Shown here one piece after another: positions 32,639 to 42,199 of a stretch of 64,000 bases of DNA (positions are counted from its first letter, which is position 1; each line of letters starts with the position of its first letter). The position numbers were made by a program, and so were the translations under genes. Source of the stretch: Flavobacterium phragmitis (GTDB lineage: Bacteria; Bacteroidota; Bacteroidia; Flavobacteriales; Flavobacteriaceae); contig NZ_FOMH01000017.1 in assembly GCF_900112575.1 (NCBI RefSeq), positions 1 to 64,000 on the forward strand, in the 5' to 3' direction. The notes below the pieces were generated by a model, which was not told the origin of the DNA, searched no databases, and saw nothing but the letters and a program-made list of their open reading frames with translations.

Positions 32639-34036
32639 TTATTTTGCTGCTAAATAATTGATACTGTTTTGTGTCAGCAGTTTGATGTTTGTGATAAACT
32701 CATTTGCCTGACTTGGCACTCCGCTACTATTCGTTTCATTGTACCAATCATAAGCCCCCATAGAAATAACAATTACATTTTTATTTGTGCTTGTATTTGG
32801 AAATTCTGCAATGGTAACTCTTCCGTTCAGTTCATTATCCCAAGCTTCACTTGCGAGATTGGTTCCTCCGGTCTGGTTTCTCCAGCCTTCTCCATTATTG
32901 TATCCGCCCCATTCCGGTAAAAACCACCATGCCGTATGGTTTAATCTGAAAGTGCCGCTTTGCAATAAATTGGCTTTTCCGGCTTCAAAAGTGATTAAAC
33001 CTTGAAATATTGGATGATCTTCATGACCAACGAATGACATTCCCCATGAATTTCCGTCTACAAAACCGTTTGGAAGAAAATCTCCAAAAACATTATTCGG
33101 TCCTTTTCCTGACGGAACAATTCCTAAAGCATCGACATATTGTGAAGCAAAAGAAGTCAAAAGCAAGTTTCCGCCATTTGTTCTGAAGTTTTTTAATGCA
33201 TTAGTAACGTTAGGATTATAAGCCACAGAAGGTAAATTTGTAGCCGAATCAAAATGCCACCAAATCACATCAATATCACTTAAATCAGCACCGTTTTGAA
33301 TACTTTCAAAAGAAATGTATTTCGCTCCCGGGAAATTATCAAACAACCAGTTTGAAGCCGTAACTTCATCCATATTTGTAATTCCTGATCTTGTAGCCGC
33401 AGTTCCTAAAAATGCCACAGTTAATCCTGTAACTGGAACTCCAACATTTGCTGTATAATTAACACTTTTCCCGTTTGATGTTATTACAAAAGTAACTGCA
33501 TTTGTAAAATCAACTGTTGCTCCTGAAGCAGGTGAAATCGTAACACCAGCAGTTGTTTCAATTACTGGTTTTAGCGCTGTCAAATCTGTATTTTCAGGAA
33601 GCGTCATATTAATGGTTTTACTAATGTCGTTTACAGTTGCTGCAACGCCATTAATTGTAAAACTCTTAATTGGACTCAAAACGGTTGTGGTTACCGTATA
33701 ATCTTTATATAAATTACCATTAACCACTCTAAATTTTACCGGATTTGTAAAATTCATCGCCGAATTTAATTCCGGATTTGATGTTGCGCCTTCTACAAAA
33801 ACAACTTCTGGTTTTATAGCAGTTATATCTGATCCATAAGGCATTACAACAGTAATTTTTCCTGTTGCCTGATCAATGCTCCCTGAAACTCCGTTTAACT
33901 TGAATGAAAGCACATTGGATGGCGAACTCACATCAAATCCGCCAGTTTCAAAACTATTTTCGCAGGCAGTAATCATAAAAATCATCGCCAATGCTATAGA
34001 CACTTTGGTCCAATATTTATTTAAAGCTTTTTTCAT
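32639..34036 (-). CDS. DUF5018/DUF4960 surface lipoprotein, probable fructan-binding protein
   Basis: The 465-residue lipoprotein has its lipid cysteine at about 25 (FMITACENSFE). Two or so tandem Ig-like DUF5018 repeats cover about 40-195 (LSFKLNGVSGSIDQATGKIT and SFTINGVAATVNDISKTINM). The C-terminal part (about 205-465) looks like the DUF4960 domain, with DVIWWHFDSATNLP. From memory this domain set marks the surface glycan-binding protein of levan-type PULs. It follows the SusD gene by 19 bases and presumably helps hold fructan on the surface. Confidence 0.8.
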   Translation of the reverse strand: MKKALNKYWTKVSIALAMIFMITACENSFETGGFDVSSPSNVLSFKLNGVSGSIDQATGKITVVMPYGSDITAIKPEVVFVEGATSNPELNSAMNFTNPVKFRVVNGNLYKDYTVTTTVLSPIKSFTINGVAATVNDISKTINMTLPENTDLTALKPVIETTAGVTISPASGATVDFTNAVTFVITSNGKSVNYTANVGVPVTGLTVAFLGTAATRSGITNMDEVTASNWLFDNFPGAKYISFESIQNGADLSDIDVIWWHFDSATNLPSVAYNPNVTNALKNFRTNGGNLLLTSFASQYVDALGIVPSGKGPNNVFGDFLPNGFVDGNSWGMSFVGHEDHPIFQGLITFEAGKANLLQSGTFRLNHTAWWFLPEWGGYNNGEGWRNQTGGTNLASEAWDNELNGRVTIAEFPNTSTNKNVIVISMGAYDWYNETNSSGVPSQANEFITNIKLLTQNSINYLAAK

Positions 34037-34055
34037 ATTGCTGATTTTTTAAAGA

Positions 34056-35747
34056 TTAATAACCTGGATTCTGTTTGTACAATCCCTGACTGAAATTAAT
34101 TTGCTTCAACGGAATTGGGCAATATTCTTCTTTGTGCGCATCAAAAAAAGCATCTTGATAATAGGTACGTTTTGTTTTTTCTTTTGCATAAAAATCATTC
34201 ATAACCTGATCTGTAATTCCCCAACGAACAAGGTCAAAGAATCGGCTTCCTTCCATTGCCAATTCTAAACGACGTTCCCAACGCAAAGCTTTACGTGCAA
34301 AATCCTGTGTCCAGTTGCAATTGATTCCGTCAACATAAGTACTAATTTTGAAGTTGCTCACATATGGCAATCTTCCTGTACTCTGCGCTGCTCTTTCTCT
34401 GATTTCATTAATTAACGGCAAAGCTTCAGATTGTCTTCCTAATTCAATCAAAGCTTCGGCACGCATCAAAATCACATCGGCATAACGAATCTGAATTCTG
34501 TTTTTAGAATTTCCGTAAAACGGATCAATATTTACAACGCAGCTACAGTTTGGGGCAACGTTTTCTTTTAATGAAGCATAATATCCGTAAGTTCCAGGCG
34601 ATCTTACCCAAGCTTCAACATATAGAAATTCAGGATCGTATTTATACGGCAGACCAGGCATCGCTACGGTATGATACAATCTTGGATCAACTGTATTGGC
34701 ATCGATATTTTTATAATCAAAATCTTCATTGTTGTATGTATCAAACTCAGGTAAACCATTTGCTCCGGTTTTAAAAGCATTAACTAGGTTTTGACTAGGT
34801 TTATGAAAATCACAACAGCCCAAACCTTGCGGTGTAGAAAGAACGTCTGAAAAATTCAATCTTCCATAAAGCGTTCCGTCATTATCTGAAAACTGAATCG
34901 AGAAAATAGATTCCGGTCCGTTTTCATAAGTTCCCGGTAAAAAGTTGTTGGCAAAATCTGGTTCTAAAGACGCTTTTCCAATTACTTTATCCGTTGCTGC
35001 AATTACTTCCTGCAAATGCTGCTGATTGATTCCTGTAACTTTAAATGTTTCATCCTGCGTATACGCCTGATACAATCTTGTTTTTGCCAAATATGCATAA
35101 GCTGCTTTTTTATTGGCACGTCCAACTTCTGGTTGCGTATCTGGCAAGTTATCGGCCGCTGCCTGAAAATCTTCAGCGATTTTACTCCAAAGATCTTCGT
35201 TTGAAAGCGCTTTGTTTGAAATCGTTTTATAATCTTCAACCGGAATATCTTCGGTAATATAAGGTACATTTCTGAACATGATTTTCAGCATGAAGTAAAA
35301 ATGTCCTCTCAAAAAACGCATTTCAGCCATTCGTGTTTTCTTCAATGGATAATCGGCTTCTGAGATTTGTTCCAAAGCTTTCAATGCTTTATTGGCTCTT
35401 GAAACACCAACATAACTGATGTACCAGAAACTATCCAATTCGCCAAAATCTGGACGGATATTATTGGATACTTCAAAAAAGTGAAAATCCTGAATATCAT
35501 TAGTACCGCTTCCGCCTTTGTAGGCATCATCTGAACGAACATTCCCAAACGGCCATAAACTATACGGAGAATCGTAATGGTCATTTCCTAACTGTGCATA
35601 AGCCGCATTCATAAATCCTTCAACATTCTCAGGCGTAACAATATCTTTTTCTGACAACACGCCACGTGGATCATTCTCTAAAAAATCGGAACAGGAAGCA
35701 AAGAAACCCAACACTGCAAATCCTGCTATATATAGTATTTTTTTCAT
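34056..35747 (-). CDS. SusD-like surface lipoprotein (fructan PUL)
   Basis: This 563-residue SusD/RagB protein has its lipid cysteine at about 19 (GFFASCSDFLENDPRG). It shows the family motifs EMRFLRGHFYFMLKIMFRNV in the helical part and WERRLELAMEGSRFFDLVRW near the C-terminus. It partners the SusC transporter whose stop lies 14 bases upstream. Fructan binding is inferred from the flanking GH32 and fructokinase genes. Confidence 0.95.
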   Translation of the reverse strand: MKKILYIAGFAVLGFFASCSDFLENDPRGVLSEKDIVTPENVEGFMNAAYAQLGNDHYDSPYSLWPFGNVRSDDAYKGGSGTNDIQDFHFFEVSNNIRPDFGELDSFWYISYVGVSRANKALKALEQISEADYPLKKTRMAEMRFLRGHFYFMLKIMFRNVPYITEDIPVEDYKTISNKALSNEDLWSKIAEDFQAAADNLPDTQPEVGRANKKAAYAYLAKTRLYQAYTQDETFKVTGINQQHLQEVIAATDKVIGKASLEPDFANNFLPGTYENGPESIFSIQFSDNDGTLYGRLNFSDVLSTPQGLGCCDFHKPSQNLVNAFKTGANGLPEFDTYNNEDFDYKNIDANTVDPRLYHTVAMPGLPYKYDPEFLYVEAWVRSPGTYGYYASLKENVAPNCSCVVNIDPFYGNSKNRIQIRYADVILMRAEALIELGRQSEALPLINEIRERAAQSTGRLPYVSNFKISTYVDGINCNWTQDFARKALRWERRLELAMEGSRFFDLVRWGITDQVMNDFYAKEKTKRTYYQDAFFDAHKEEYCPIPLKQINFSQGLYKQNPGY

Positions 35748-35761
35748 TTTTAAATCTTTTA

Positions 35762-38700
35762 TTATAAAGTAAAATTAAGACCAGCAGTAAAAGTTGTTGG
35801 CTGCGGATATCCAAAACCTGCATTTTCAGGATCTACTCCCGTGAAGCTTTTCGCATCAAGAATCAATAGATTCTGACCGCTGATATAAAACCTGAAACTT
35901 TCCATGCTTAATTTTTTCAATAAATCTTTTGGTAGACTGTAGCCAAACTGTAAAACTCTAAGTTTAAGGTAACTGCCATTTTCTACATAATAAGTCGAGA
36001 ATCTTGATTCTGCATTTCTGTCAACCGTTGTCAAAGCTGGAATAGTTGAATTTGGATTATCCAAAGACCAAGCATTCAGCAGACGGGTTCCTTTATTTGA
36101 TCCCACATCATCGACACTCCAGAAATCAGTTTGATACTTTGTGTTATTGATGACATCAACATCTGTCGCACCTTCCCAAAAAGTAGTAAAATCAAAGTTT
36201 TTATAAGACAAATTTAAATTGATACCGTACAGCAATCCTGGATTTGGGTTTCCAATCCATGTGCGGTCTTTGTCTGTAATTACGCCATCTCCATTTAAGT
36301 CTTTATAGCGAATTCTACCAAGTCCTTTTCCTTCCTGAATTGGCGAATTATCAACCTGATCCTGACTTGTAAACAATCCATCAGTAACGTAACCATACAT
36401 TGAATTAATTGGGCGTCCCAAGATATTATCGTTTAGACCATCGCCACCATAATTGTTTTTAACTTCATCTGGTAATTTGGTCATTTTATTTCTGTTAGCC
36501 GAAATATTACCAGAAATATCATATTTCAGTCCAAATGAAGTTTCGTCATGATACCCTAAAGAAAATTCCCAACCTCTGTTTTCCATTGAAGCTCCATTTA
36601 CCCAACGATTTCCACCTTCTCCTATAACTCCTAAATACGGTGGCAATACCAAAATATCATCTGTTTTTTTGATATAATAATCTACAGAACCGCTTAGTTT
36701 TTGCTTGAATAAACCAAAGTCCAAACCAACGTTGGTCTGTGTTGTAGTTTCCCATTTTAAATCATCATTTCCTGACTGCGTTGCGATAAAACCAGACGGA
36801 AGCAATCCGTTTCCGTTTCCTGCAATATCATAAGCCGTTCCAAAAGAAGTTGCCCAAGTTGGGCTTCCGCCTGCGTAACTTGCCAGATATAACGAGTAAA
36901 CCGCTGTATTACTGATTTCCTGATTACCCGTTTGCCCCCATCCTGCTCTTAATTTTAAATCAGAAATAGCAGTTATTTTATCTTTTATGAAATTCTCATT
37001 ACTGATTCTCCATCCTGCAGAAACTGCTGGAAATGTCCCAAACTGATTGTTTTTACCAAAACGAGAAGAACCGTCACGGCGAATAGTAGCCGAAACTAGA
37101 TAACGATTATCAAACTCGTAATCTGCTTTTCCAAAATATGAAAGCAAAGAATATACGGTTGAAGTTCCGCTGGTAAAAGATTCTCCTGTTCCTGCATCCG
37201 GATACATATAATCCGGCGTTTCGATCAAAAAGTCATTTTTACGCAACGTGTTTGTATCATAAGTATCTTTATACATCTCCGTTCCCGCCATCAAATTCAG
37301 ATTGCTTTTTCCAAAGTTTAAACTATAAATCGCAGTATTCGTCCAAGTCCATTTATCACTTATTGACTGATCGATAGTTACAGAAGTCTGATCATTTTGG
37401 AGATAACCCGATTTGTAACTTCTTTGCAGCGTACGTTTTTTATAAAAACCATAATCCATTCCGAAACTGGTTTTGATGTGCAGGTTTTTAATGATTTCCA
37501 AATCCGCGTAAGCGTTACCAAAAAGGCGCAAATAATCGTATTTGTTGTCTTTATTATATTCTAAAAGACGAACCGGATTTTGTCTGTCGTTCATTCCCCC
37601 AACAGGTCCTCCCCAACCTATTCCATCTACAGTGTGTACTGGAATAATTGGTAAAGCTCTAAGTGCAGGATCTAAAACACCTGGATCTGTAACTTCGTTT
37701 GTGCGGTTTAAACTGAAATTTTCGCCAATAACTAATTTTCCGTCAAAGTACTTGTATGAACTGTTCATTCTGGCAGAAATTCTTTCGAAATCAGTCGTTT
37801 TTACCACCCCTTCATTTCCGTAATATCCTAAAGAGAAAACATAATTCCCTTTTTCAGAAGCATTTGAAACCGATAAATCATAAGAATTGGCAACTCCGGT
37901 TTGAGAAATCGCATCATACCAATCGGTATTTGAAGCTTTTAGCGTTTGCTGAGCATCTAAATATTCCGGAACCAAAACTTTGTTCAATTGCGGTTTATTG
38001 TTGTTTACTGACCAGTCAAACTGATAACGCAAATTGTTATTATTCGGATTCAATCCGTCGTTAATATTTGCCTGCCAAAGTGCCTGTCCAAACTGGTTTG
38101 CATTTAGCACATCCAACTTTCTTGAATAATCAGAAAATGAGGCATACGTACTGAAATTGATTCTCATTTTTCCTTCTTTTCCTTTTTTGGTTGTAATGAT
38201 AATTACACCGTTTGAAGCTCTAGAACCGTAAATACTTGCTGAAGAAGCATCTTTTAAAACCTGAATAGTCTCAATATCATTAGGATTCAATTCGTGCATT
38301 CCCGATTTGGTTGGCATTCCGTCGATTACATAAAGCGGATCTGTATTGTTCAAAGTTCCAACACCACGAATGACCACTTTGGTATTTCCTCCGCTTGGCG
38401 AGCCATCAGACGACACTTTTACTCCGGCAATTCTTCCCTGCAAAGCTTTGATTGGGTTTGGCTCCGGCTGTTTCATAACGTCTTTCATGTTCACAACGGC
38501 AACTGCCCCTGTAATATCCGTTTTCTTTTGTTTAGAGTATCCTGTTACCACAACTTCATTCAGTTGATTGTTATCGACTTTCAGCGTTATGTTGATTGTT
38601 TTTTGCCCTTTAACTGAAATGGATTGCGGACTGTAACCTACAAAAGAAACTACAAGTACAGCATCTGAAGCAACGCTGGGAAAGGAAAAATTCCCGTCAA

Positions 38701-38863
38701 AATCGGTAACCGAACTGGTATTGGTTCCCGAAATCATTACTGTGGCACCTGGAAGTGGCATTCCGTCATCAGATGAAATTACCGTTCCTTTTATTCCGTT
38801 TTCCTGTGCTATCATGAGCATTGGAAAAAAGAAAAATAGAAAATAAAAAATCTTATTTCTCAT
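35762..38863 (-). CDS. SusC-like TonB-dependent transporter (fructan PUL)
   Basis: The 1033-residue protein has a signal peptide (MRNKIFYFLFFFFPMLMIAQ), an N-terminal CarboxypepD_reg-like domain (GTVISSDDGMPLPGATVMIS), the linker NEVVVTGYSKQKK and a plug (PLYVIDGMPT, VLKDASSASIYGSRA). The barrel ends in FTAGLNFTL. It imports fructo-oligosaccharides through the outer membrane. It lies 168 bases after the GH32 gene, a gap large enough for its own promoter. Confidence 0.95.
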   Translation of the reverse strand: MRNKIFYFLFFFFPMLMIAQENGIKGTVISSDDGMPLPGATVMISGTNTSSVTDFDGNFSFPSVASDAVLVVSFVGYSPQSISVKGQKTINITLKVDNNQLNEVVVTGYSKQKKTDITGAVAVVNMKDVMKQPEPNPIKALQGRIAGVKVSSDGSPSGGNTKVVIRGVGTLNNTDPLYVIDGMPTKSGMHELNPNDIETIQVLKDASSASIYGSRASNGVIIITTKKGKEGKMRINFSTYASFSDYSRKLDVLNANQFGQALWQANINDGLNPNNNNLRYQFDWSVNNNKPQLNKVLVPEYLDAQQTLKASNTDWYDAISQTGVANSYDLSVSNASEKGNYVFSLGYYGNEGVVKTTDFERISARMNSSYKYFDGKLVIGENFSLNRTNEVTDPGVLDPALRALPIIPVHTVDGIGWGGPVGGMNDRQNPVRLLEYNKDNKYDYLRLFGNAYADLEIIKNLHIKTSFGMDYGFYKKRTLQRSYKSGYLQNDQTSVTIDQSISDKWTWTNTAIYSLNFGKSNLNLMAGTEMYKDTYDTNTLRKNDFLIETPDYMYPDAGTGESFTSGTSTVYSLLSYFGKADYEFDNRYLVSATIRRDGSSRFGKNNQFGTFPAVSAGWRISNENFIKDKITAISDLKLRAGWGQTGNQEISNTAVYSLYLASYAGGSPTWATSFGTAYDIAGNGNGLLPSGFIATQSGNDDLKWETTTQTNVGLDFGLFKQKLSGSVDYYIKKTDDILVLPPYLGVIGEGGNRWVNGASMENRGWEFSLGYHDETSFGLKYDISGNISANRNKMTKLPDEVKNNYGGDGLNDNILGRPINSMYGYVTDGLFTSQDQVDNSPIQEGKGLGRIRYKDLNGDGVITDKDRTWIGNPNPGLLYGINLNLSYKNFDFTTFWEGATDVDVINNTKYQTDFWSVDDVGSNKGTRLLNAWSLDNPNSTIPALTTVDRNAESRFSTYYVENGSYLKLRVLQFGYSLPKDLLKKLSMESFRFYISGQNLLILDAKSFTGVDPENAGFGYPQPTTFTAGLNFTL

Positions 38864-39031
38864 AAATTTTGGTTTGGTTAAGGTTATTTTAATAGTTAGT
38901 GATGTTTTACTGCCATTCCCTAGCAGTTTTTTTATTTTGCAAATAGATGCAACGAGCCTGAAAGAGATTATCCTTCTTACGGTTGTACGATTTGTTTTTG
39001 GATTGAATTAGAAAAATTCTATTCGATTTTC

Positions 39032-40648
39032 TTATTGCTTTTTATTAATGTCCAATACTTGAATAATCCCATTTTTTAGTTCTATTTTCTGCTTTGAAGA
39101 AATAGTAAGGGCTGAAAATGGTTTGTTCAGGAAAAAGATCTCCGTCATCACTTTCTCTCCATTGTTATAAAAAATTTCAATTGAAGTTTTATCCAAAATA
39201 ATTTTAAAAGCAGCACTTTTTTGGCTTCCCTCCAAAAACGACTTACTTACATTTGAAGCAAACTTATCTGAGAAATCAATTCTTCCGGCTTTAGAACGAT
39301 CAATGAACAAATAATTTTCTTTATTGTTTAGACCAAAACTTAAAGATTCTCCATTTGCATTTGAAAGTGTAAAAGTATAATCGTCCTGCTTCAGGTTTTT
39401 TAAATCCAGACTAATAACGGCTTTTGTTAAATCTGCTTTTCCGCTTTCGATTACTTTTAAAGTTCCTTTTCCGTTCAAACTTTGCACTTTAAGAGTTTTA
39501 GCAACATAATTATTTAATTCTCTTACTGGTTTACTCTCCAAATTATAGTGGTTTCCTTTTTTTACCAATTGCAGTTCGCGCGGAATTGTGGTGCTGCTTC
39601 TCCAAGTCGTTGTTGGAACCTGCTGTGCATATTCCCAGTTTGACATCCATCCGATAAATAATCTTCTTCCGTCTGAAGATGGAATATTATTCCATGTCAC
39701 TCCTGCATAATTATCTTTTCCATAATCTGCCCAAACTGCTTTTTCGTTTTGTACTCTTTCAGCAAAACCGGCGTCCATAGTAAATGTTTTTCCATCAAAA
39801 TCGCCAACAAAATATTGAACTCCGGAACCTCCATTTGGTCCGCCGGGATTCAGATTTACTATTAAAACCCATTTGGTTTCCTTTGTTCCTTCCACTTTTA
39901 TTTCGAAGAAATCAGGACATTCCCAAACGCCGCCATGAGCACCGATATTTTTTCCGAATTCAGATGCAAATTCCCAATTTTTCAGATTTGACGATTTGTA
40001 AAACTGTATTCGATCCTGTGCAGCCAAAGCCATGATCCATTGTTTATGTGTCTTGTCCCAGGATACTTTTGGATCTCTAAAATCTCTAATTCCAGGGTTT
40101 TTCACGACAGGATTTCCTTCCTCAAATTTCTGCCATGTAAAACCATTATCGTTAGAAAAAGCAATATCCTGCTGTTCCACATCCATTTTGCCTGCTTTTT
40201 CCTTTGTCATATCATGCAACGTATAAATGGCAACAATCGGAGCTGTTTTTCCTGTTCCTAAGCCAGATGTGTTTTCCGTATCGACAACAGCACTTCCTGA
40301 AAATATATATTTGTCTTTATCTGGGTAAAGTGCAATTGGCTGTTCTTCCCATTTAATTAAATCTTTAGAAATCGCATGTCCCCAATGCATTGGTCCCCAT
40401 GTGTTTCCATCAGGATAATGCTGGTAAAACAAATGATAATATCCGTTGGCAAAGAACATTCCGTTGGGATCATTCATCCAGCCTTTTTTTGGCGTAAAAT
40501 GAAAGTTTGGGCGATACATTTGTTCTTCTGCCGCGCTTGATACCGCAACACTAGCAGTTTGCGCTACTGCAGAAGAGGGTTTACATCCTGCTATCGACAG
40601 TAAAACGGCACTATAAAGAGCTAACGGCAGATGTTTCTTTGATTTCAT
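39032..40648 (-). CDS. GH32 fructan hydrolase (levanase/inulinase type), lipoprotein-like
   Basis: The 538-residue protein has a signal sequence with a possible lipidation Cys22 (LLSIAGCKPSS). GH32 motifs are complete: nucleophile Asp60 in GWMNDPNGMF, the FRDPKV stabiliser and the WECPDFF acid/base motif. FHFTPKKGWMNDPNG is the classical start of the catalytic propeller, and a C-terminal beta-sandwich (about 390-538) follows. It releases fructose from levan, inulin or sucrose-type oligosaccharides. Its start overlaps the end of the sugar-porter gene by 38 bases, so the two are translationally linked. Confidence 0.94.
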   Translation of the reverse strand: MKSKKHLPLALYSAVLLSIAGCKPSSAVAQTASVAVSSAAEEQMYRPNFHFTPKKGWMNDPNGMFFANGYYHLFYQHYPDGNTWGPMHWGHAISKDLIKWEEQPIALYPDKDKYIFSGSAVVDTENTSGLGTGKTAPIVAIYTLHDMTKEKAGKMDVEQQDIAFSNDNGFTWQKFEEGNPVVKNPGIRDFRDPKVSWDKTHKQWIMALAAQDRIQFYKSSNLKNWEFASEFGKNIGAHGGVWECPDFFEIKVEGTKETKWVLIVNLNPGGPNGGSGVQYFVGDFDGKTFTMDAGFAERVQNEKAVWADYGKDNYAGVTWNNIPSSDGRRLFIGWMSNWEYAQQVPTTTWRSSTTIPRELQLVKKGNHYNLESKPVRELNNYVAKTLKVQSLNGKGTLKVIESGKADLTKAVISLDLKNLKQDDYTFTLSNANGESLSFGLNNKENYLFIDRSKAGRIDFSDKFASNVSKSFLEGSQKSAAFKIILDKTSIEIFYNNGEKVMTEIFFLNKPFSALTISSKQKIELKNGIIQVLDINKKQ

Positions 40649-41969
40649 TTTTGTGGTTGTTTTTGTTAGTTAGTGTTTCGCTTAAAGCTTCTAAAGAGAG
40701 TCCTTTTGTTTCCGGCATTAAAAACATTACAAATAATAATTGCAATACCATCATCAATGTAAAAATAAGGAATACAACTTCGGGGCCGATTTCTGAGAAC
40801 AACATCGGAATTAAAGACGGAATAATAGCTGCCAAAACCCAATGTACGGAACTTCCAAATGCTTGTCCGGATGCGCGAATATGATTTGGGAATATTTCGG
40901 AAATAAAAACCCAAATTACCGCACCCTGACCAATTGCATGTGAAGCAATAAAAAGGAAAAGAAAAATAGGAACCGATAAACCTCCCCAATTGTAATAAAA
41001 AGAAGCCGATACTAATCCGAGTGAGATAATATATCCAACAGAACCAATGTACATTAACAACTTTCTTCCTAATTTGTCGATTAATGCCACACCAATTAAG
41101 GTGAAAATAAGATTTGTAACTCCGATTCCGATACTGCTTAACAACGCTGTATTCTGCCCCAATCCGGCTTCTTCAAAAATTCTTGGCGCATAATATAGAA
41201 ATGCATTAATTCCTGAAAACTGATTGAAAAAGGCAATTAAGAAAGCCAGAATTAAAGGGAAACGATATTTCTTCATGAAAATGTTTTCGTGTTTGGCAAC
41301 ACCGTTTTCACGGGAATCGTCTATTAAGTCGGAAATATTTGCCGTTGGATCTATTGCATACAAAACTTTACGCGCTTCTTCGTCACGGTTTTTAGACAAA
41401 AGCCATCTTGGACTTTCGGGAATAGTCAAAATAAAAAGAATATAAATTAGAGAAGGAATTGCCTGAACGCCAATCATCCATCTCCAGGCATTTTCGCCAA
41501 TATCTTTTAGAAAATAATTAGATATAAAAGCAATTAAAATTCCTAATACAATATTAAACTGATACAAGGCTACCAATCTTCCGCGTTTGTCTGCCGGAGC
41601 AATTTCTGATACGTAAGCCGGAGCAGCAATAGTAGAAGCACCAACTCCTAAACCTCCAATAAATCTAAAGGCAGCAAAAACAAACGGGTCATTAGCGAAA
41701 GCGGCACCGATTGCTGAAGCGAAATATAAAATTCCAATCCAGAACAACGTTTTTTTACGTCCTATTTTATTAGTTGGGATTCCTCCAAAGATTGCACCAA
41801 CTACAGTTCCCCATAATGCCATTGCCATAACAACTGAACCATGAAAGGCATCTGACGAGTGCCACAGAAGCTGTAATTGTTTATCAGCTCCAGAAATAAC
41901 TACGGTATCAAAACCGAAAAGAAAACCTGCCAGTGCAGCAGTAACAGACCAAATCAATATCTTATTCAT
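40611..41969 (-). CDS. MFS sugar-porter-family transporter, probable fructose permease
   Basis: The 452-residue protein has about 12 membrane segments and the sugar-porter signatures NKIGRKKTLF after segment 2, IPESPRWLLSK in the central loop, KLGRKLL in the second half and MPETKGLSLE at the end. It moves monosaccharide through the inner membrane, very likely fructose given its neighbours. It heads the fructan operon and overlaps the GH32 gene. The HTCS gene ends 230 bases upstream on the same strand. Confidence 0.9.
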   Translation of the reverse strand: MNKILIWSVTAALAGFLFGFDTVVISGADKQLQLLWHSSDAFHGSVVMAMALWGTVVGAIFGGIPTNKIGRKKTLFWIGILYFASAIGAAFANDPFVFAAFRFIGGLGVGASTIAAPAYVSEIAPADKRGRLVALYQFNIVLGILIAFISNYFLKDIGENAWRWMIGVQAIPSLIYILFILTIPESPRWLLSKNRDEEARKVLYAIDPTANISDLIDDSRENGVAKHENIFMKKYRFPLILAFLIAFFNQFSGINAFLYYAPRIFEEAGLGQNTALLSSIGIGVTNLIFTLIGVALIDKLGRKLLMYIGSVGYIISLGLVSASFYYNWGGLSVPIFLFLFIASHAIGQGAVIWVFISEIFPNHIRASGQAFGSSVHWVLAAIIPSLIPMLFSEIGPEVVFLIFTLMMVLQLLFVMFLMPETKGLSLEALSETLTNKNNHKNEIKETSAVSSL

Positions 41970-42199
41970 TGTACATGTATTAAAAACTTGTTGCTAAGAT
42001 ATCTGCAAAAAAAACAACTTATTTTTAATGATGTTACAATTTATTTCTATAAATATTGATAGTTTAGCATTTTAAATCCAAAACCTTTATTTACAAGGTT
42101 TTACGCAAATTAAAAAACTTTTACGAAAACCATGTAGTTTCAATTATGTTACATAACCTTCAAAATTGATACTTTAAATGAAACAATTTTAAAGACAAA